Positions 1 to 8,430 of a stretch of DNA of 19,071 nucleotides are shown here, piece by piece. How positions within the stretch are numbered: position 1 is the stretch's first letter; every line of letters starts with the position of its first letter. The translations under genes were made by a program, and so were the position numbers. Source of the stretch: JACKJP01 sp050186955. Its GTDB lineage: Bacteria; Pseudomonadota; Alphaproteobacteria; Rhizobiales; Tepidamorphaceae. The stretch is taken from positions 1 to 19,071 of the forward strand of contig JBFWXZ010000045.1 in the NCBI GenBank assembly GCA_050186955.1, given 5' to 3'. Below the pieces are notes generated by a model, which saw only the letters and a list, made by a program, of their open reading frames with translations, searched no databases and was not told where the DNA came from.

Positions 1-1008
1 GTCGGCCCGGTCGCCGCCTTCACGCCGTGGAATGTCCCGATCAACCAGGTGGTGCGGAAGCTGTCGGCCGCGCTGGCCGCCGGCTGCTCGATCATCGTCA
101 AGGCGCCGGAGGAGACGCCGGCCTCTCCCGCCGAGCTGATCCGCGCGTTCGTGGACGCGGGAACGCCGTCCGGCGCGGTCAACCTGGTATTCGGCGTGCC
201 GGCGGAGATATCGGCCTTCCTGATTCCGCATCCCGACATTCGCAAGATCTCCTTCACCGGCTCCACGGCGGTCGGCAAGGAACTCGCCTCGCTCGCCGGC
301 CTCCACATGAAGCGGATGACGATGGAGCTCGGCGGTCACGCGCCCGCCATCGTGTTCCAGGACGCCGATCTCGATGCCGCCGTCGATCAGTTGAGCGCCG
401 CCAAGTTCCGCAACGCCGGGCAGGTCTGCGTGTCGCCCACGCGGTTCCTGGTGCAGGAGAAGTCTTTCGCGCCGTTCGTGGAGAAATTCGTCCGCAAGGC
501 CGAGGCCGTCCGGGTCGGCGACGGGCTGGACGAGGCGACCACGATGGGCCCGCTGGCCAACGACCGCCGCCTGCAGGCGATGGAATCCATCGTCGCCGAT
601 GCCGTCGCCGCCGGCGGCAGGCTGGAGACCGGCGGCCGGCGCATCGGCAACAAGGGGTATTTCTTCGAGCCGACCGTGGTGACCCGGCCGCCGCTCGATT
701 CCCGCGTCATGAACGAGGAGCCGTTCGGGCCGCTCGCGGTCATCCTGCCCTTCGAGACCTTCGAGGATGCCGTCCGCGAGGCCAACCGGCTGCCCTTCGG
801 GCTCGCGGCCTATGCCTATACCGGATCAACCGGCACGGCGGCCGCCCTCGGCTCAGCCGTCGAGAGCGGGATGATCACCATCAACCAGCTCGGGCTCGGC
901 CTGCCCGAGGTGCCCTTCGGCGGGATCAAGGATTCCGGCGTGGGCTCGGAAGGCGGGACCGAGGGCATGGAGCCCTACCTCACGACCAAGTTCGTATCGC
1001 AGGCGTGA
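1..1008 (+). CDS. NAD(P)-dependent aldehyde dehydrogenase, succinate-semialdehyde dehydrogenase-like (5' truncated by window)
   Basis: The reading frame is open from base 1, so the gene begins before the window and about 335 C-terminal residues are visible, out of the usual 480 or so. It should oxidise an aldehyde to its acid with NAD(P)+ in the cytoplasm. Visible ALDH landmarks are the PWNVP substrate/cofactor motif near the start of the fragment, the general-base glutamate in MELGGHAP (codon at 325), the catalytic cysteine in NAGQVCVS (codon at 427), the NEEPFGP motif, and the C-terminal GGIKDSGVGSEGG signature. That last form is typical of the succinate-semialdehyde dehydrogenase branch. 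The substrate remains a guess. The gene ends convergent to an AraC regulator. Its own promoter and upstream partners lie outside the window. Confidence 0.93.
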   Translation, partial: VGPVAAFTPWNVPINQVVRKLSAALAAGCSIIVKAPEETPASPAELIRAFVDAGTPSGAVNLVFGVPAEISAFLIPHPDIRKISFTGSTAVGKELASLAGLHMKRMTMELGGHAPAIVFQDADLDAAVDQLSAAKFRNAGQVCVSPTRFLVQEKSFAPFVEKFVRKAEAVRVGDGLDEATTMGPLANDRRLQAMESIVADAVAAGGRLETGGRRIGNKGYFFEPTVVTRPPLDSRVMNEEPFGPLAVILPFETFEDAVREANRLPFGLAAYAYTGSTGTAAALGSAVESGMITINQLGLGLPEVPFGGIKDSGVGSEGGTEGMEPYLTTKFVSQA

Positions 1009-1020
1009 TCGGGGGCGGCG

Positions 1021-1073
1021 GCGGCGAATTCCGCCGCGCGCCTGCCTCGGCCTTCAAGGCCTTCGGCCCGAAG
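1021..1073. terminator. Cluster of short GC-rich inverted repeats between convergent genes, possible bidirectional terminator
   Basis: The 75-bp gap between the aldehyde dehydrogenase and the convergent AraC gene holds three adjacent inverted repeats. GCGGCG/CGCCGC lies at 1021-1037 around a 5-nt loop. GGCCTT/AAGGCC lies at 1049-1061. CTTCGG/CCGAAG lies at 1061-1073. None is followed by a T-run, so a classical intrinsic terminator is not proven. The convergent context makes a termination role reasonable. Confidence 0.35.
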
Positions 1074-1083
1074 CGAAACAACA

Positions 1084-1869
1084 TCAGTTGAAATAGCGTG
1101 CCGGCGTCTCGCCGAAGGAGCGCTTGAATACCTCGATGAAGGCGCTCGTGCTTTCGTATCCGACATCCAGGGCGACCGTCGTGACGGACTGGCCCTGACC
1201 GAGCAGCGTGAGCGCATGAAGCATCCGGAGCTGTCGCCGCCATGCGGCGAGCGACATGCCGGTTTCCTTGAGAAACTGACGGGCGAGCGTGCGTGGGCTC
1301 ACGGCTGCAACGGACGCCCAGTGTTCCAGCGGCCTGTCGTCGGCGGGGTCGTCCATCAGCGCGGCGCAGATCCGCTTCAGGCGTTCGCTTTTGGGGTGGG
1401 GCAGCGCGAGCGGACCGCCCGCGGCGTCCCTCATCTCGTGGAAGAGCAGGTGATCGACGAGGCCGCGGTGCTCGCTCGAGAGGCAGAGCTCGGGCTCCTC
1501 GGAGAGCCGGATGATGATCTCGCGCAACAATCCCCCGACGCGCAGGGTCCGGCAATGCTGCGGAAGGTGCCCGCTGTGGTCCGGCGAGATCAGGAGATTG
1601 CGCAGCGACAGGGTGGTCAGTGTCGACAGCCGGTGGTTGACCGCCGCCGGTATCCACATCGCCCTCTGGGGCGGTATGACCCAGCTGCCCTCCGAGGAAT
1701 CGACGACCATGACCCCGGAACTCGCGAAGACGAGCTGGCCGCTGTTGTGATGATGCGGTTCGACATGCGTATTTGCCGGCAGTTCCATCGCCACGCCGGA
1801 CACGGGCAAGGGAGGCCTTTCCGCCTCGAGCAGGGCGACCTCATGGGCGGATATTGTCAATTTTGACAT
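1084..1869 (-). CDS. AraC family transcriptional regulator
   Basis: This is a cytoplasmic DNA-binding regulator of about 261 residues. The N-terminal half is a cupin-like ligand-sensing domain, with an HHHNSGQLVF segment around residues 40-50 and PPQRAMWIPA around 70. The last 95 or so residues are the double helix-turn-helix AraC domain, ending with the signature VALDVGYESTSAFIEVFKR and then FGETPARYF. An ATG at 1869 is preferred as the start. A TTG four codons upstream (1881) is also in frame, but GGGA directly abuts it and is better placed to serve the ATG. The gene is divergent from the TRAP transporter P-Q-M genes, 195 bp away, so it most likely controls them. It may also control the downstream CoA ligase and GST genes. 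The effector is unknown. Confidence 0.93.
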   Translation of the reverse strand: MSKLTISAHEVALLEAERPPLPVSGVAMELPANTHVEPHHHNSGQLVFASSGVMVVDSSEGSWVIPPQRAMWIPAAVNHRLSTLTTLSLRNLLISPDHSGHLPQHCRTLRVGGLLREIIIRLSEEPELCLSSEHRGLVDHLLFHEMRDAAGGPLALPHPKSERLKRICAALMDDPADDRPLEHWASVAAVSPRTLARQFLKETGMSLAAWRRQLRMLHALTLLGQGQSVTTVALDVGYESTSAFIEVFKRSFGETPARYFN

Positions 1870-2064
1870 ATCGATTGGCAATCCCGACGCAGAATAACGA
1901 ACGGCCCAACTGCACGTTAGAGTGCCTCAATGAGGTCTGTGCGTGCAAGCAGCGGGATACGCGGTATCGCGCGTCGAGAAATGAAGAATGCCGCCGGAGT
2001 CTCCGGAAACAGGCGTTCCGCCTCATGCACGCGCGGTCGACAAGGTTTGGGAGGAGGAAGCCCG
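1870..2064. promoter_or_regulatory. Divergent control region between the AraC regulator and TRAP operon 1
   Basis: This 195-bp region must hold the promoters for the AraC gene (leftward) and the first TRAP operon (rightward). I see small dyads: CCTCA/TGAGG at 1925-1935 and CCGGAG/CTCCGG at 1994-2006. Neither forms the direct-repeat pair expected of an AraC operator. A strong Shine-Dalgarno, GAGGAGGAAG at 2051-2060, fixes the start of the binding-protein gene. No convincing sigma-70 pair with normal spacing was found by eye. Confidence 0.5.
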
Positions 2065-3120
2065 ATGAACCGATCCGGAAGCATGCGGCCGCTCGCCGCC
2101 ATTGCGCTCGCAGTCGTCGCTGTCACGCTGATTTTCGCCGAGAAGGCTCGCGCCGCGGAATTCGAGTGGAGATTCCAGAACAACTGGGTCGAGACCCGTT
2201 GGGAATCCAAGATGATCAAGGCCTTCGCGGATCGCGTCCGCGAGAAATCGTCGGGCCGCCTGGACATCACCGTCTATGACGGTGGCTCGTTGGGCATCAA
2301 GCCGGCCGACCATCTGCAGGCGCTGAAAAGCGGCGCCGTCCAGATGGCGGTTCTGTATCCCGGCTATCTCGCGAGAGACGTGCCGGAGGTCGCCGACGCG
2401 CTTCCCAACGGGGCGGTGTTCAGCGACGAGGAAGCGGTCAAGCTCAATCCGGCGCTTGAGGACATCTACCGCAAGGGATATGCGCGCTGGGGCGCGGAAA
2501 CCGTCGGCTGGCTCAACACGCCGCCCTATCGCCTCTCGATATTCTGCAACGAGCCCATCCGCACGCTGAAGGGGCTCGAAGGAAAGAAGCTGCGGGTATG
2601 GGTCAAGGACGTCATTGAGCCGTTCAATGCGCTCGGGGTGCGCGCCCAGCTCATGCCGCAGGACGAGATGTACGTTGCCATGCAGACCGGCGTCATCGAC
2701 TGCGCGATATACAGTCTCGGTATCGCCGCGACGCTTTCCTTGCAGGAAGTGACCGACTACGCCGCGCCCATGTTCACGCTGTCGGGTCTTTCCGCGATCG
2801 CGGTCAGTGAAAGGCATTGGAACAGCCTCCCGCCGGATCTGCAGGAGATCGTGCGCGAGGCCGGCAAGTGGCTATATTCGGAGACCGATACCGCTGCGGT
2901 CGAGACGGCGCGGCAACTGGAGCAGACCGCTATCGAGAAGTTCAATGCATCCGGTGAAATCAAGATTCTCGAGGACTTCTCCGACGAGGACAAGGACACC
3001 TTCTATCAGCAGGTCGTGAAGACCTGGGTGGAACGGACGGAGAAAGCCGGGGCCGAGCAGGTGGCCAATCGCGAGCACATCATGGAGGCTCTCAAGCAGA
3101 TTCGCTCGGGAGGCAACTGA
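2065..3120 (+). CDS. dctP: TRAP transporter substrate-binding protein, DctP family (system 1)
   Basis: This is the periplasmic solute receptor of a tripartite ATP-independent periplasmic transporter, 351 residues long. The N-terminus has basic residues, a hydrophobic core (LAAIALAVVAVTLIF) and an ARA-A cleavage region near residue 30, so it is a Sec signal peptide. The mature part shows the DctP fold landmarks ITVYDGGSLG, LQALKSGAVQMAV and the GKKLRVW segment, whose arginine corresponds to the residue that salt-bridges substrate carboxylate in this family. The MQTGVIDCAIYS motif follows. The start was chosen because a purine-rich ribosome site (2051-2060) lies just upstream and the signal peptide begins there. 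Longer in-frame starts would put charged, uncleaved sequence before the signal. The ligand is probably an organic carboxylate, identity unknown. Confidence 0.95.
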   Translation: MNRSGSMRPLAAIALAVVAVTLIFAEKARAAEFEWRFQNNWVETRWESKMIKAFADRVREKSSGRLDITVYDGGSLGIKPADHLQALKSGAVQMAVLYPGYLARDVPEVADALPNGAVFSDEEAVKLNPALEDIYRKGYARWGAETVGWLNTPPYRLSIFCNEPIRTLKGLEGKKLRVWVKDVIEPFNALGVRAQLMPQDEMYVAMQTGVIDCAIYSLGIAATLSLQEVTDYAAPMFTLSGLSAIAVSERHWNSLPPDLQEIVREAGKWLYSETDTAAVETARQLEQTAIEKFNASGEIKILEDFSDEDKDTFYQQVVKTWVERTEKAGAEQVANREHIMEALKQIRSGGN

Positions 3121-3167
3121 CCCGGCGGCGGTCGCGACGTGATGGGCGAGATTGGACGGGAGTCGTC

Positions 3168-3698
3168 ATGAGCAGCGATGCGGGCTCTTCGGAGAAACCG
3201 CGTGCCGACGAGGTCGTGTGTCGTCTGCTGCTCGTGGCGGCCACGACCGCGTTCGCCGGGCTGGCGATATTCGTCGTGCTCGGGGCGGCCGCGCGCTACG
3301 TGCTCGGCGCTCCCTTTCATTTCACGGAAGAGACCGTGGCCCTGCTTTTTCTCGGCGGCGCGTTCCTGGCCTATCCGTCATCGGCTACCGGCGTCGAGCA
3401 AATCCGGATGACCATCCTGATCGGGCTGGTGCCACAGCGGTTCAAAGCATTACCGGAACTGTTCAACCGGCTGATCGTCGCCGCCTTCTCGGGATGGTTC
3501 GGATACGCCGTCGCTACATTCGCCGCCGATGCGTATGAGCTGGGCACGCGCACCGAACAGGCGGAGATACCGATCTGGCCCTGGATCGCTCTCATGGCTG
3601 CCGGAGCGGGTCTGTCCGCGCTCATATCGCTCGTGCATCTGGTCCGTATCCTGCGCGGCCAAAACGAGCCGCGCGGCGCCGGCACGCCGATGGTGTGA
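3168..3698 (+). CDS. dctQ: TRAP transporter small permease subunit, DctQ family (system 1)
   Basis: This is a 176-residue inner-membrane protein with four predicted hydrophobic segments (about residues 17-40, 50-70, 93-118 and 133-155). That is the normal size and topology of DctQ subunits, which brace the large permease and contact the binding protein. The FTEETVALLFLGGAF stretch resembles the conserved central part of the family. It begins 47 bp after the binding-protein gene, with a modest GGGAG ribosome site, and ends 6 bp before the large permease gene, so the three are clearly one transcription unit. Confidence 0.93.
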   Translation: MSSDAGSSEKPRADEVVCRLLLVAATTAFAGLAIFVVLGAAARYVLGAPFHFTEETVALLFLGGAFLAYPSSATGVEQIRMTILIGLVPQRFKALPELFNRLIVAAFSGWFGYAVATFAADAYELGTRTEQAEIPIWPWIALMAAGAGLSALISLVHLVRILRGQNEPRGAGTPMV

Positions 3699-3704
3699 CG
3701 ATTC

Positions 3705-4994
3705 ATGGTGTGGCCGGTACTCGCCATTGGCGTATTCGGAACGATTGCCGGCGGCGCCGCGATCGGCGCCGCCCTCGGCCTCGTCGGGCTGGTAATTCTG
3801 CATTTCTATGTCGGCGGGGCGACCGAGCTGGCCGTCATCGCCGTCTACAACACGTTGAACAACTTCACGCTGAGCGCTCTTCCCATGTTCATCATCATGG
3901 GCGAGGTGCTTGTCGCCAGCGGTCTGAGCGAACGGATCTACAGCGCTCTGGCTCCCCTTTTTCGGCGCGTGCCCGGCGGGCTCCTTCATACCAATATCGC
4001 CGTCTGCACGGCCTTCGGCGCGGTCAGCGGGTCGAGCATCGCGACCGCCGCCGCGGTGTCGGCGGTTTCCTATCCGGAACTTTCCAGGCGCGGCTACGAC
4101 AAGCCCGCGGTGCTTGGCAGCATCGCCGGCGGCAGCACGCTCGGGCTGCTCATCCCGCCGAGCCTTTCGCTGCTCCTGTACGGGGCGTGGCAGGAGGTTT
4201 CGATCGGTCAGCTCTTCCTTGCAGGAATCCTGCCCGGTTTGATGCTCAGCGTCTTCTTCATGATCTACATCGCAGGGGTGAACATATTGCGCCCCGGCGC
4301 CGCGCCGCGCAACCGCGAAGCTGTCGGATGGGCCCGCGCGCTGGCCCAATTGAGCCGGATATGGCCGCTCGCATTGCTCGCGGCGAGCGTGCTCGGCTCG
4401 ATCTATCTCGGCTTTGCGACGCCGACCGAAGCCGCCGGCCTCGGCGTTCTTCTGTCGGTGCTGTTTGGAATGACCATCGGCGAGCTCACTCTGCGAAAGC
4501 TCGCGCAGGCCCTCTATCAAGCGACCCGCAGCATCGGCGTGATCGCTTTCGTCCTGATAGGTGCCGTCATCCTCGGCCAGTCCGTCAGCATCCTCGGACT
4601 GCCCCGTCAGGTGATCGAGTTCGCGGCCGGTTTCGGACTTGGCCGCTACGAGATGATCGTCTTCGTTGCGGTCTTCTACCTGGTGCTCGGCTGCTTCTTC
4701 GACGGCATTACGCTGATGCTGCTCAGTCTTCCGTTCCTGTTCCCGATCGTCGTCTCGCTAGGGTTTGATCCCGTCTGGTTCGGCGTCTTCGTGACGATCA
4801 TGATCGAGATCGGGCTGATCACGCCCCCGATCGGGATGAACCTCTATGTTCTCGCCGCGCTGACCGGAAAGGAAATCCCGGTCGAGAGGATCGCGCTCGC
4901 CGCGGTGCCCTACTGGATCATCCTCCTCTTCGGCGCCTTCCTGCTTGTCTGCTTCCCGCAGATCGCCCTGTTCCTTCCCCGCCTCGTCTATTGA
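3705..4994 (+). CDS. dctM: TRAP transporter large permease subunit, DctM family (system 1)
   Basis: This is a 429-residue polytopic inner-membrane protein with about 11-13 hydrophobic helices, matching DctM, the Na+-coupled transport subunit. Family landmarks include LPMFIIMGEVLVASGL near residue 60, the AVSGSSIATAAAV motif near 105, IPPSLSLLLYG near 150, FATPTEAAGLGV near 240 and LITPPIGMNLYV near 370. The start has no strong Shine-Dalgarno and sits 6 bp after the small-permease stop, so it probably relies on translational coupling. It is the last transporter gene of the first unit. The CoA ligase lies 120 bp further along on the same strand. Confidence 0.95.
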   Translation: MVWPVLAIGVFGTIAGGAAIGAALGLVGLVILHFYVGGATELAVIAVYNTLNNFTLSALPMFIIMGEVLVASGLSERIYSALAPLFRRVPGGLLHTNIAVCTAFGAVSGSSIATAAAVSAVSYPELSRRGYDKPAVLGSIAGGSTLGLLIPPSLSLLLYGAWQEVSIGQLFLAGILPGLMLSVFFMIYIAGVNILRPGAAPRNREAVGWARALAQLSRIWPLALLAASVLGSIYLGFATPTEAAGLGVLLSVLFGMTIGELTLRKLAQALYQATRSIGVIAFVLIGAVILGQSVSILGLPRQVIEFAAGFGLGRYEMIVFVAVFYLVLGCFFDGITLMLLSLPFLFPIVVSLGFDPVWFGVFVTIMIEIGLITPPIGMNLYVLAALTGKEIPVERIALAAVPYWIILLFGAFLLVCFPQIALFLPRLVY

Positions 4995-5062
4995 TCCCGC
5001 GCCGCCGTGATGGCCGCGTGACCTTCCCGCGATATCGATTGACCTTCCGGCGGAAGATGCGC

Positions 5063-5087
5063 GCGCAGGCGCGGGGTTAGCCTGCGC
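5063..5087 (+). other. Stem-loop between the TRAP permease and CoA ligase genes
   Basis: A perfect 8-bp inverted repeat, GCGCAGGC/GCCTGCGC, surrounds a 9-nt loop. A smaller dyad, CTTCCG/CGGAAG, lies just before it at 5044-5056. No T-run follows. The structures may modulate read-through or mRNA stability between the transporter and the downstream enzymes. A terminator is possible but not shown. Confidence 0.4.
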
Positions 5088-5114
5088 CCTATCAACAAGC
5101 CGGACCCGCATCAG

Positions 5115-6680
5115 ATGAATTCCGACGATCTCCACGCGTGGCCTTCATATGCGCAATTGCTGACGACGGCGCTTCGACGGTTTCCCGATGAAACGGCGTT
5201 GGTCGAAGACAGCCGGTCTGTCTCCTACCGGCAACTCGAGGCGGAGATCGAAGGCGTTTCGTCAGCCTTCCACCGGATGGGGCTGAGCGCCGGCGACGGC
5301 ATCGCCCAGCTATCGCAGAATTCGGTTGCCGCCGTCGTCGTCCAGCTCGCCGCCTATCGTTGCGGTCTCCGGTTCATTCCGCTGCATCCGATGGGCTCGG
5401 TCGAGGACCATGCCTATATCCTCGACGATGCCGAAGTGGTGGCTCTCGTCCATCAGGCCTCCCGGTTCGCCGACAACGCACGACAACTCGCGCAGGCTGC
5501 TCCCGGCGTCAGGATGGTTGTCGCCCATGAGGAGGGCGCCGCGTTTCCCTCGATCGCGAGCTTCGCCGCCGCAGTCCCCGACGTTCCGGAACTCGCGCAG
5601 GAAGGCGAGTCCGTCGTCACCATCCTCTATACCGGCGGCACGACCGGGAAATCCAAGGGCGTTGTGCTCACCAACCGCTGCATGGTGCTCAACGCGCTTC
5701 TGTGCCTCGCGGAATGGGAATGGCCGCGGGACATTCGCTTCCTGTGCGTGACCCCGATCACGCATGCATCGGGCTGCATGATCGTTCCGATCCTGCTGCG
5801 CGGCGGCACGATCTATCTGCATGCGGGTTTCCACGCGGGCGACGTGCTGCGCGACATCGAGCGGTTCGATATCACCGCCACCTTCATGGTTCCGACCATG
5901 ATCTACATGCTTCTCGATCATCCCGGATCGGGCGCGGCCCGCACCGGCAGCCTCGAACTGGTGATCTATGGCGGGTCGGCGATCTCGCCAGCGCGGCTCG
6001 ACGAGGCGCTGGGCAGGTTCGGCCAAGTGTTCATGCAGATCTACTCGCAGTCGGAGGCGCCCAATTTCGCCACCGCGATGCGCCGCGCCGAACATCTGCA
6101 GGGAGACCTGGAAAGGCTGTCGTCCTGCGGGAGGCCGTTGTCCGGCATAACCGTTCGCCTGCTCGACGAGGAAGGAAATCCGGTCGAGAGGGGCGACGTC
6201 GGGGAGATATGCTTCCGCGGCCCCTCGATCATGCGCCACTACTGGAAGAAGCCGCAGGAAAGCGCCGAAACCCTGAGTGGCGGCTGGCTCCATACCGGCG
6301 ACATGGCGCGCCAGGACTCAGACGGCTTCATCTACATCGTCGACCGCCGCAAGGACATGATCGTGACCGGCGGCTTCAACGTCTATCCGCGGGAAATCGA
6401 GGATGTGCTGACCGAGCACGCGGGCGTCGCCGCGGCCGCGGTCATCGGCGTTCCCGATCCCAAATGGGGGGAGGCGGTCAAGGCTGTCGTCGTTCGACGC
6501 GCCGATGCCGAAATCGATCAGGCGGCGCTCATCCGCTATGTGCGCGATCGCAAGGGGGCGGTCGCCGCTCCCAAGTCGGTCGAGTTCGTCGATGCGCTGC
6601 CGCTGACGCCGCTTGGCAAGCCCGACAAGAAGGAATTGCGCCAGCGCTACTGGAGCGGGCAGGCGCGGCAGGTCAACTGA
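5115..6680 (+). CDS. AMP-forming acyl-CoA synthetase (acid-CoA ligase)
   Basis: This 521-residue cytoplasmic enzyme of the ANL superfamily should activate a carboxylic acid with ATP and CoA through an acyl-adenylate. All core motifs are present. The phosphate-binding loop YTGGTTGKSKG is near residue 172, followed by QIYSQSEAP (the A5 region). GD in LHTGDMA is near 395, the hinge RRKDMIVTGGFNVYPREIE is near 410, and the catalytic lysine lies in LTPLGKPDKK near 501. The length is normal for medium-chain or aromatic acid ligases, but the acid specificity cannot be read by eye. It follows the TRAP genes by 120 bp and precedes a GST gene by 20 bp. Its likely role is to activate the acid imported by the transporter. 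The ribosome site before the ATG is weak. Confidence 0.93.
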   Translation: MNSDDLHAWPSYAQLLTTALRRFPDETALVEDSRSVSYRQLEAEIEGVSSAFHRMGLSAGDGIAQLSQNSVAAVVVQLAAYRCGLRFIPLHPMGSVEDHAYILDDAEVVALVHQASRFADNARQLAQAAPGVRMVVAHEEGAAFPSIASFAAAVPDVPELAQEGESVVTILYTGGTTGKSKGVVLTNRCMVLNALLCLAEWEWPRDIRFLCVTPITHASGCMIVPILLRGGTIYLHAGFHAGDVLRDIERFDITATFMVPTMIYMLLDHPGSGAARTGSLELVIYGGSAISPARLDEALGRFGQVFMQIYSQSEAPNFATAMRRAEHLQGDLERLSSCGRPLSGITVRLLDEEGNPVERGDVGEICFRGPSIMRHYWKKPQESAETLSGGWLHTGDMARQDSDGFIYIVDRRKDMIVTGGFNVYPREIEDVLTEHAGVAAAAVIGVPDPKWGEAVKAVVVRRADAEIDQAALIRYVRDRKGAVAAPKSVEFVDALPLTPLGKPDKKELRQRYWSGQARQVN

Positions 6681-6700
6681 AACAGACCGGGGAGAATGGG

Positions 6701-7732
6701 ATGGACGACAACCGCTACCGCCTCTATGGCGCCCTCGGCTCGCCTTACGCGGCGAAGATGCGTGCGTTGCTGCGATACCGGCACATTCCGTTCGACTGGA
6801 TCGGCGCCGGCTATGATTGGGCTCCCGACTATGTGGAGGTCAGGCCCGAGCTTCGGTCCGTCAAGCCGCCAGTTATTCCGGTCCTTTGGTTCCCGCACGA
6901 CAAGAGCCATCGGACCGACTCGACGGTTCTCGCCTATCTGCTGGAGGATCTGCATCAGGAGAGGCGAGTGGTGCCTCCCGATCCCGGCCATGCCCTGATT
7001 TCGCATCTCATCGAGGATATGGGCGACGAGTGGGGGATGAAGCTCGCGTTCTGGTACCGCTGGGCGAACGACGACGACCGGGAGTTCCGCAGCAAATACA
7101 TAATGGCCGAGCTCATGGGCGGCGGCACGTCGGCGAAGCGGATCGAGGATGCCGCCAGGCAGTTCCGCGACCGCCAGGTTCATCGCATGGAACTGGTCGG
7201 GGTCACTCCGCAGAACGGGCCGCTGGTCGAGACGACCTATGCGAGAGTTCTCGAAATCACCCATCGCATGAACGAGGAGCAGCCCTTCATCTTCGGCAGC
7301 CGGCCCGCGCTTGCCGATTTCGGTCTGTTCGGCGCCTTGTTCACCTGCTGGAACGATCCGACGCCGGGCGGCATCATGGTCCGGCAGGCGCCGGGAACGG
7401 TCTACTGGCTGCACAGGACGGACGAGGCTTCGGGCGTCTATGGCGAGTGGCCGGATCCGGAAGCCCCGCCGTCTCGTGCGATCCGCGAGCTTCTCGAGCT
7501 GGTCGGTCAGGTCTACCTGCCGTTCCTCGCCGCCAACGCCGAGGCGCTGGAGAACGGTGCGGATCGCTTCTCCTTCTCCGCCTTCGGTCAACGCTACGAG
7601 CAGGGCGTTTTCCGCTACCAGCGCAAATGCCTGAACTGGCTCCGTGACGAATACGCCGCGCTTTCGGGCGATGTACGCGAAAGGACGAGCCGGATTCTCG
7701 AAGAGACAGGCTGTCTGGCGTATTTGCGCTAG
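6701..7732 (+). CDS. Long glutathione S-transferase-like protein (about 343 residues)
   Basis: The first 85 or so residues look like a GST thioredoxin-fold domain. RYRLYGALGSPYAAKMRALL gives the first strand and helix with a possible Ser/Tyr at the glutathione site, and a TDSTVLAYLLEDL motif corresponds to the gamma-glutamyl-binding region. The remainder is mostly helical, includes PFIFGSRPALADFGLFG (the N-capping box of GST C-terminal domains), and runs about 100 residues beyond a typical 200-230 residue GST. GGGGAG at 6689-6694 supports the chosen ATG. It lies 20 bp after the CoA ligase and 14 bp before a second GST gene, so co-transcription is likely. It could be a transferase, lyase or thioether-cleaving enzyme, and the substrate is unknown. 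Confidence 0.8.
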   Translation: MDDNRYRLYGALGSPYAAKMRALLRYRHIPFDWIGAGYDWAPDYVEVRPELRSVKPPVIPVLWFPHDKSHRTDSTVLAYLLEDLHQERRVVPPDPGHALISHLIEDMGDEWGMKLAFWYRWANDDDREFRSKYIMAELMGGGTSAKRIEDAARQFRDRQVHRMELVGVTPQNGPLVETTYARVLEITHRMNEEQPFIFGSRPALADFGLFGALFTCWNDPTPGGIMVRQAPGTVYWLHRTDEASGVYGEWPDPEAPPSRAIRELLELVGQVYLPFLAANAEALENGADRFSFSAFGQRYEQGVFRYQRKCLNWLRDEYAALSGDVRERTSRILEETGCLAYLR

Positions 7733-7746
7733 GCCGTGCGGGCGCG

Positions 7747-8430
7747 ATGATCGACCTCTACTACTGGCCGACGCCGAACGGTTGGAAGGTTTCCATCCTT
7801 CTGGAGGAACTCGGCGTCGCCTACCGGATGATCCCGGTCCATATCGGGAAAGGCGAGCAATTCGCTGACGACTTCCTGCGCATCAGCCCCAATAACCGCA
7901 TTCCGGCCATCGTCGACCACGCCCCCGCGGACGGCGGAGGCGAGCTCCCGCTCTTCGAGTCGGGCGCCATCATGATGTATCTGGCGGAGAAATACGGGCG
8001 CTTTGTACCAGCGGATCCGCGCGGCAGGTTTGCGGTCGCTCAATGGGTTTTCTGGCAGGTCGGAGGGCTCGGCCCGACGGCGGGGCAGGTCCATCATTTC
8101 AAGGATTACGCGGCCGAGCGGATACCCTACGCCACCGACCGGTTTCAGAACGAACTGCACCGGCTCTACGGCGTGCTCGAGCACCGGTTGGCCGGGCGCG
8201 ACTACATTGTCGATGAATACTCCATCGCCGATATGGCCTGCTGGTCCTGGGTCAGGCTGCACCGGCAGGAGGGTATCGACATCGCTGAATTTCCCCGGGT
8301 GGAGGGCTGGCTCGGGCGGCTTGCGGTGCGTCCGAAACTGAATGCCGGTTTCCGGCTTGGAGCCGATTTACGCGGCGGCCAACCGACAATGACCGAAGAC
8401 GCGAAGAAAATTCTGTTGGGCCAGAGGTGA
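7747..8430 (+). CDS. yfcG: Glutathione S-transferase of the YfcG/Ure2p-like type (disulfide-bond oxidoreductase)
   Basis: This 227-residue cytoplasmic protein closely resembles E. coli YfcG along its whole length. It starts MIDLYYWPTPNGWKVSILLEE and shows RISPNNRIPAIVDH, ADGGGELPLFESGAIMMYLAEK, QWVFWQVGGLGP and the C-terminal YSIADMACWSWV. YfcG binds glutathione through Thr and Asn of the TPNG motif, lacks an essential Ser/Tyr/Cys, and reduces disulfides. The TPNG motif is present here. The gene lies 14 bp after the long GST, without a strong ribosome site, suggesting coupling. In this setting it may remove or recycle glutathione from a conjugate formed by its neighbours, which is an inference from context. 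Confidence 0.92.
   Translation: MIDLYYWPTPNGWKVSILLEELGVAYRMIPVHIGKGEQFADDFLRISPNNRIPAIVDHAPADGGGELPLFESGAIMMYLAEKYGRFVPADPRGRFAVAQWVFWQVGGLGPTAGQVHHFKDYAAERIPYATDRFQNELHRLYGVLEHRLAGRDYIVDEYSIADMACWSWVRLHRQEGIDIAEFPRVEGWLGRLAVRPKLNAGFRLGADLRGGQPTMTEDAKKILLGQR

Noticed and set aside
1863..1868. Consensus-like TTGACA hexamer on the + strand overlapping the AraC start codon
   Set aside because: The nearest -10-like words (CAGAAT, GAATAA) are 21-23 bp away, outside normal sigma-70 spacing, so no promoter is called.
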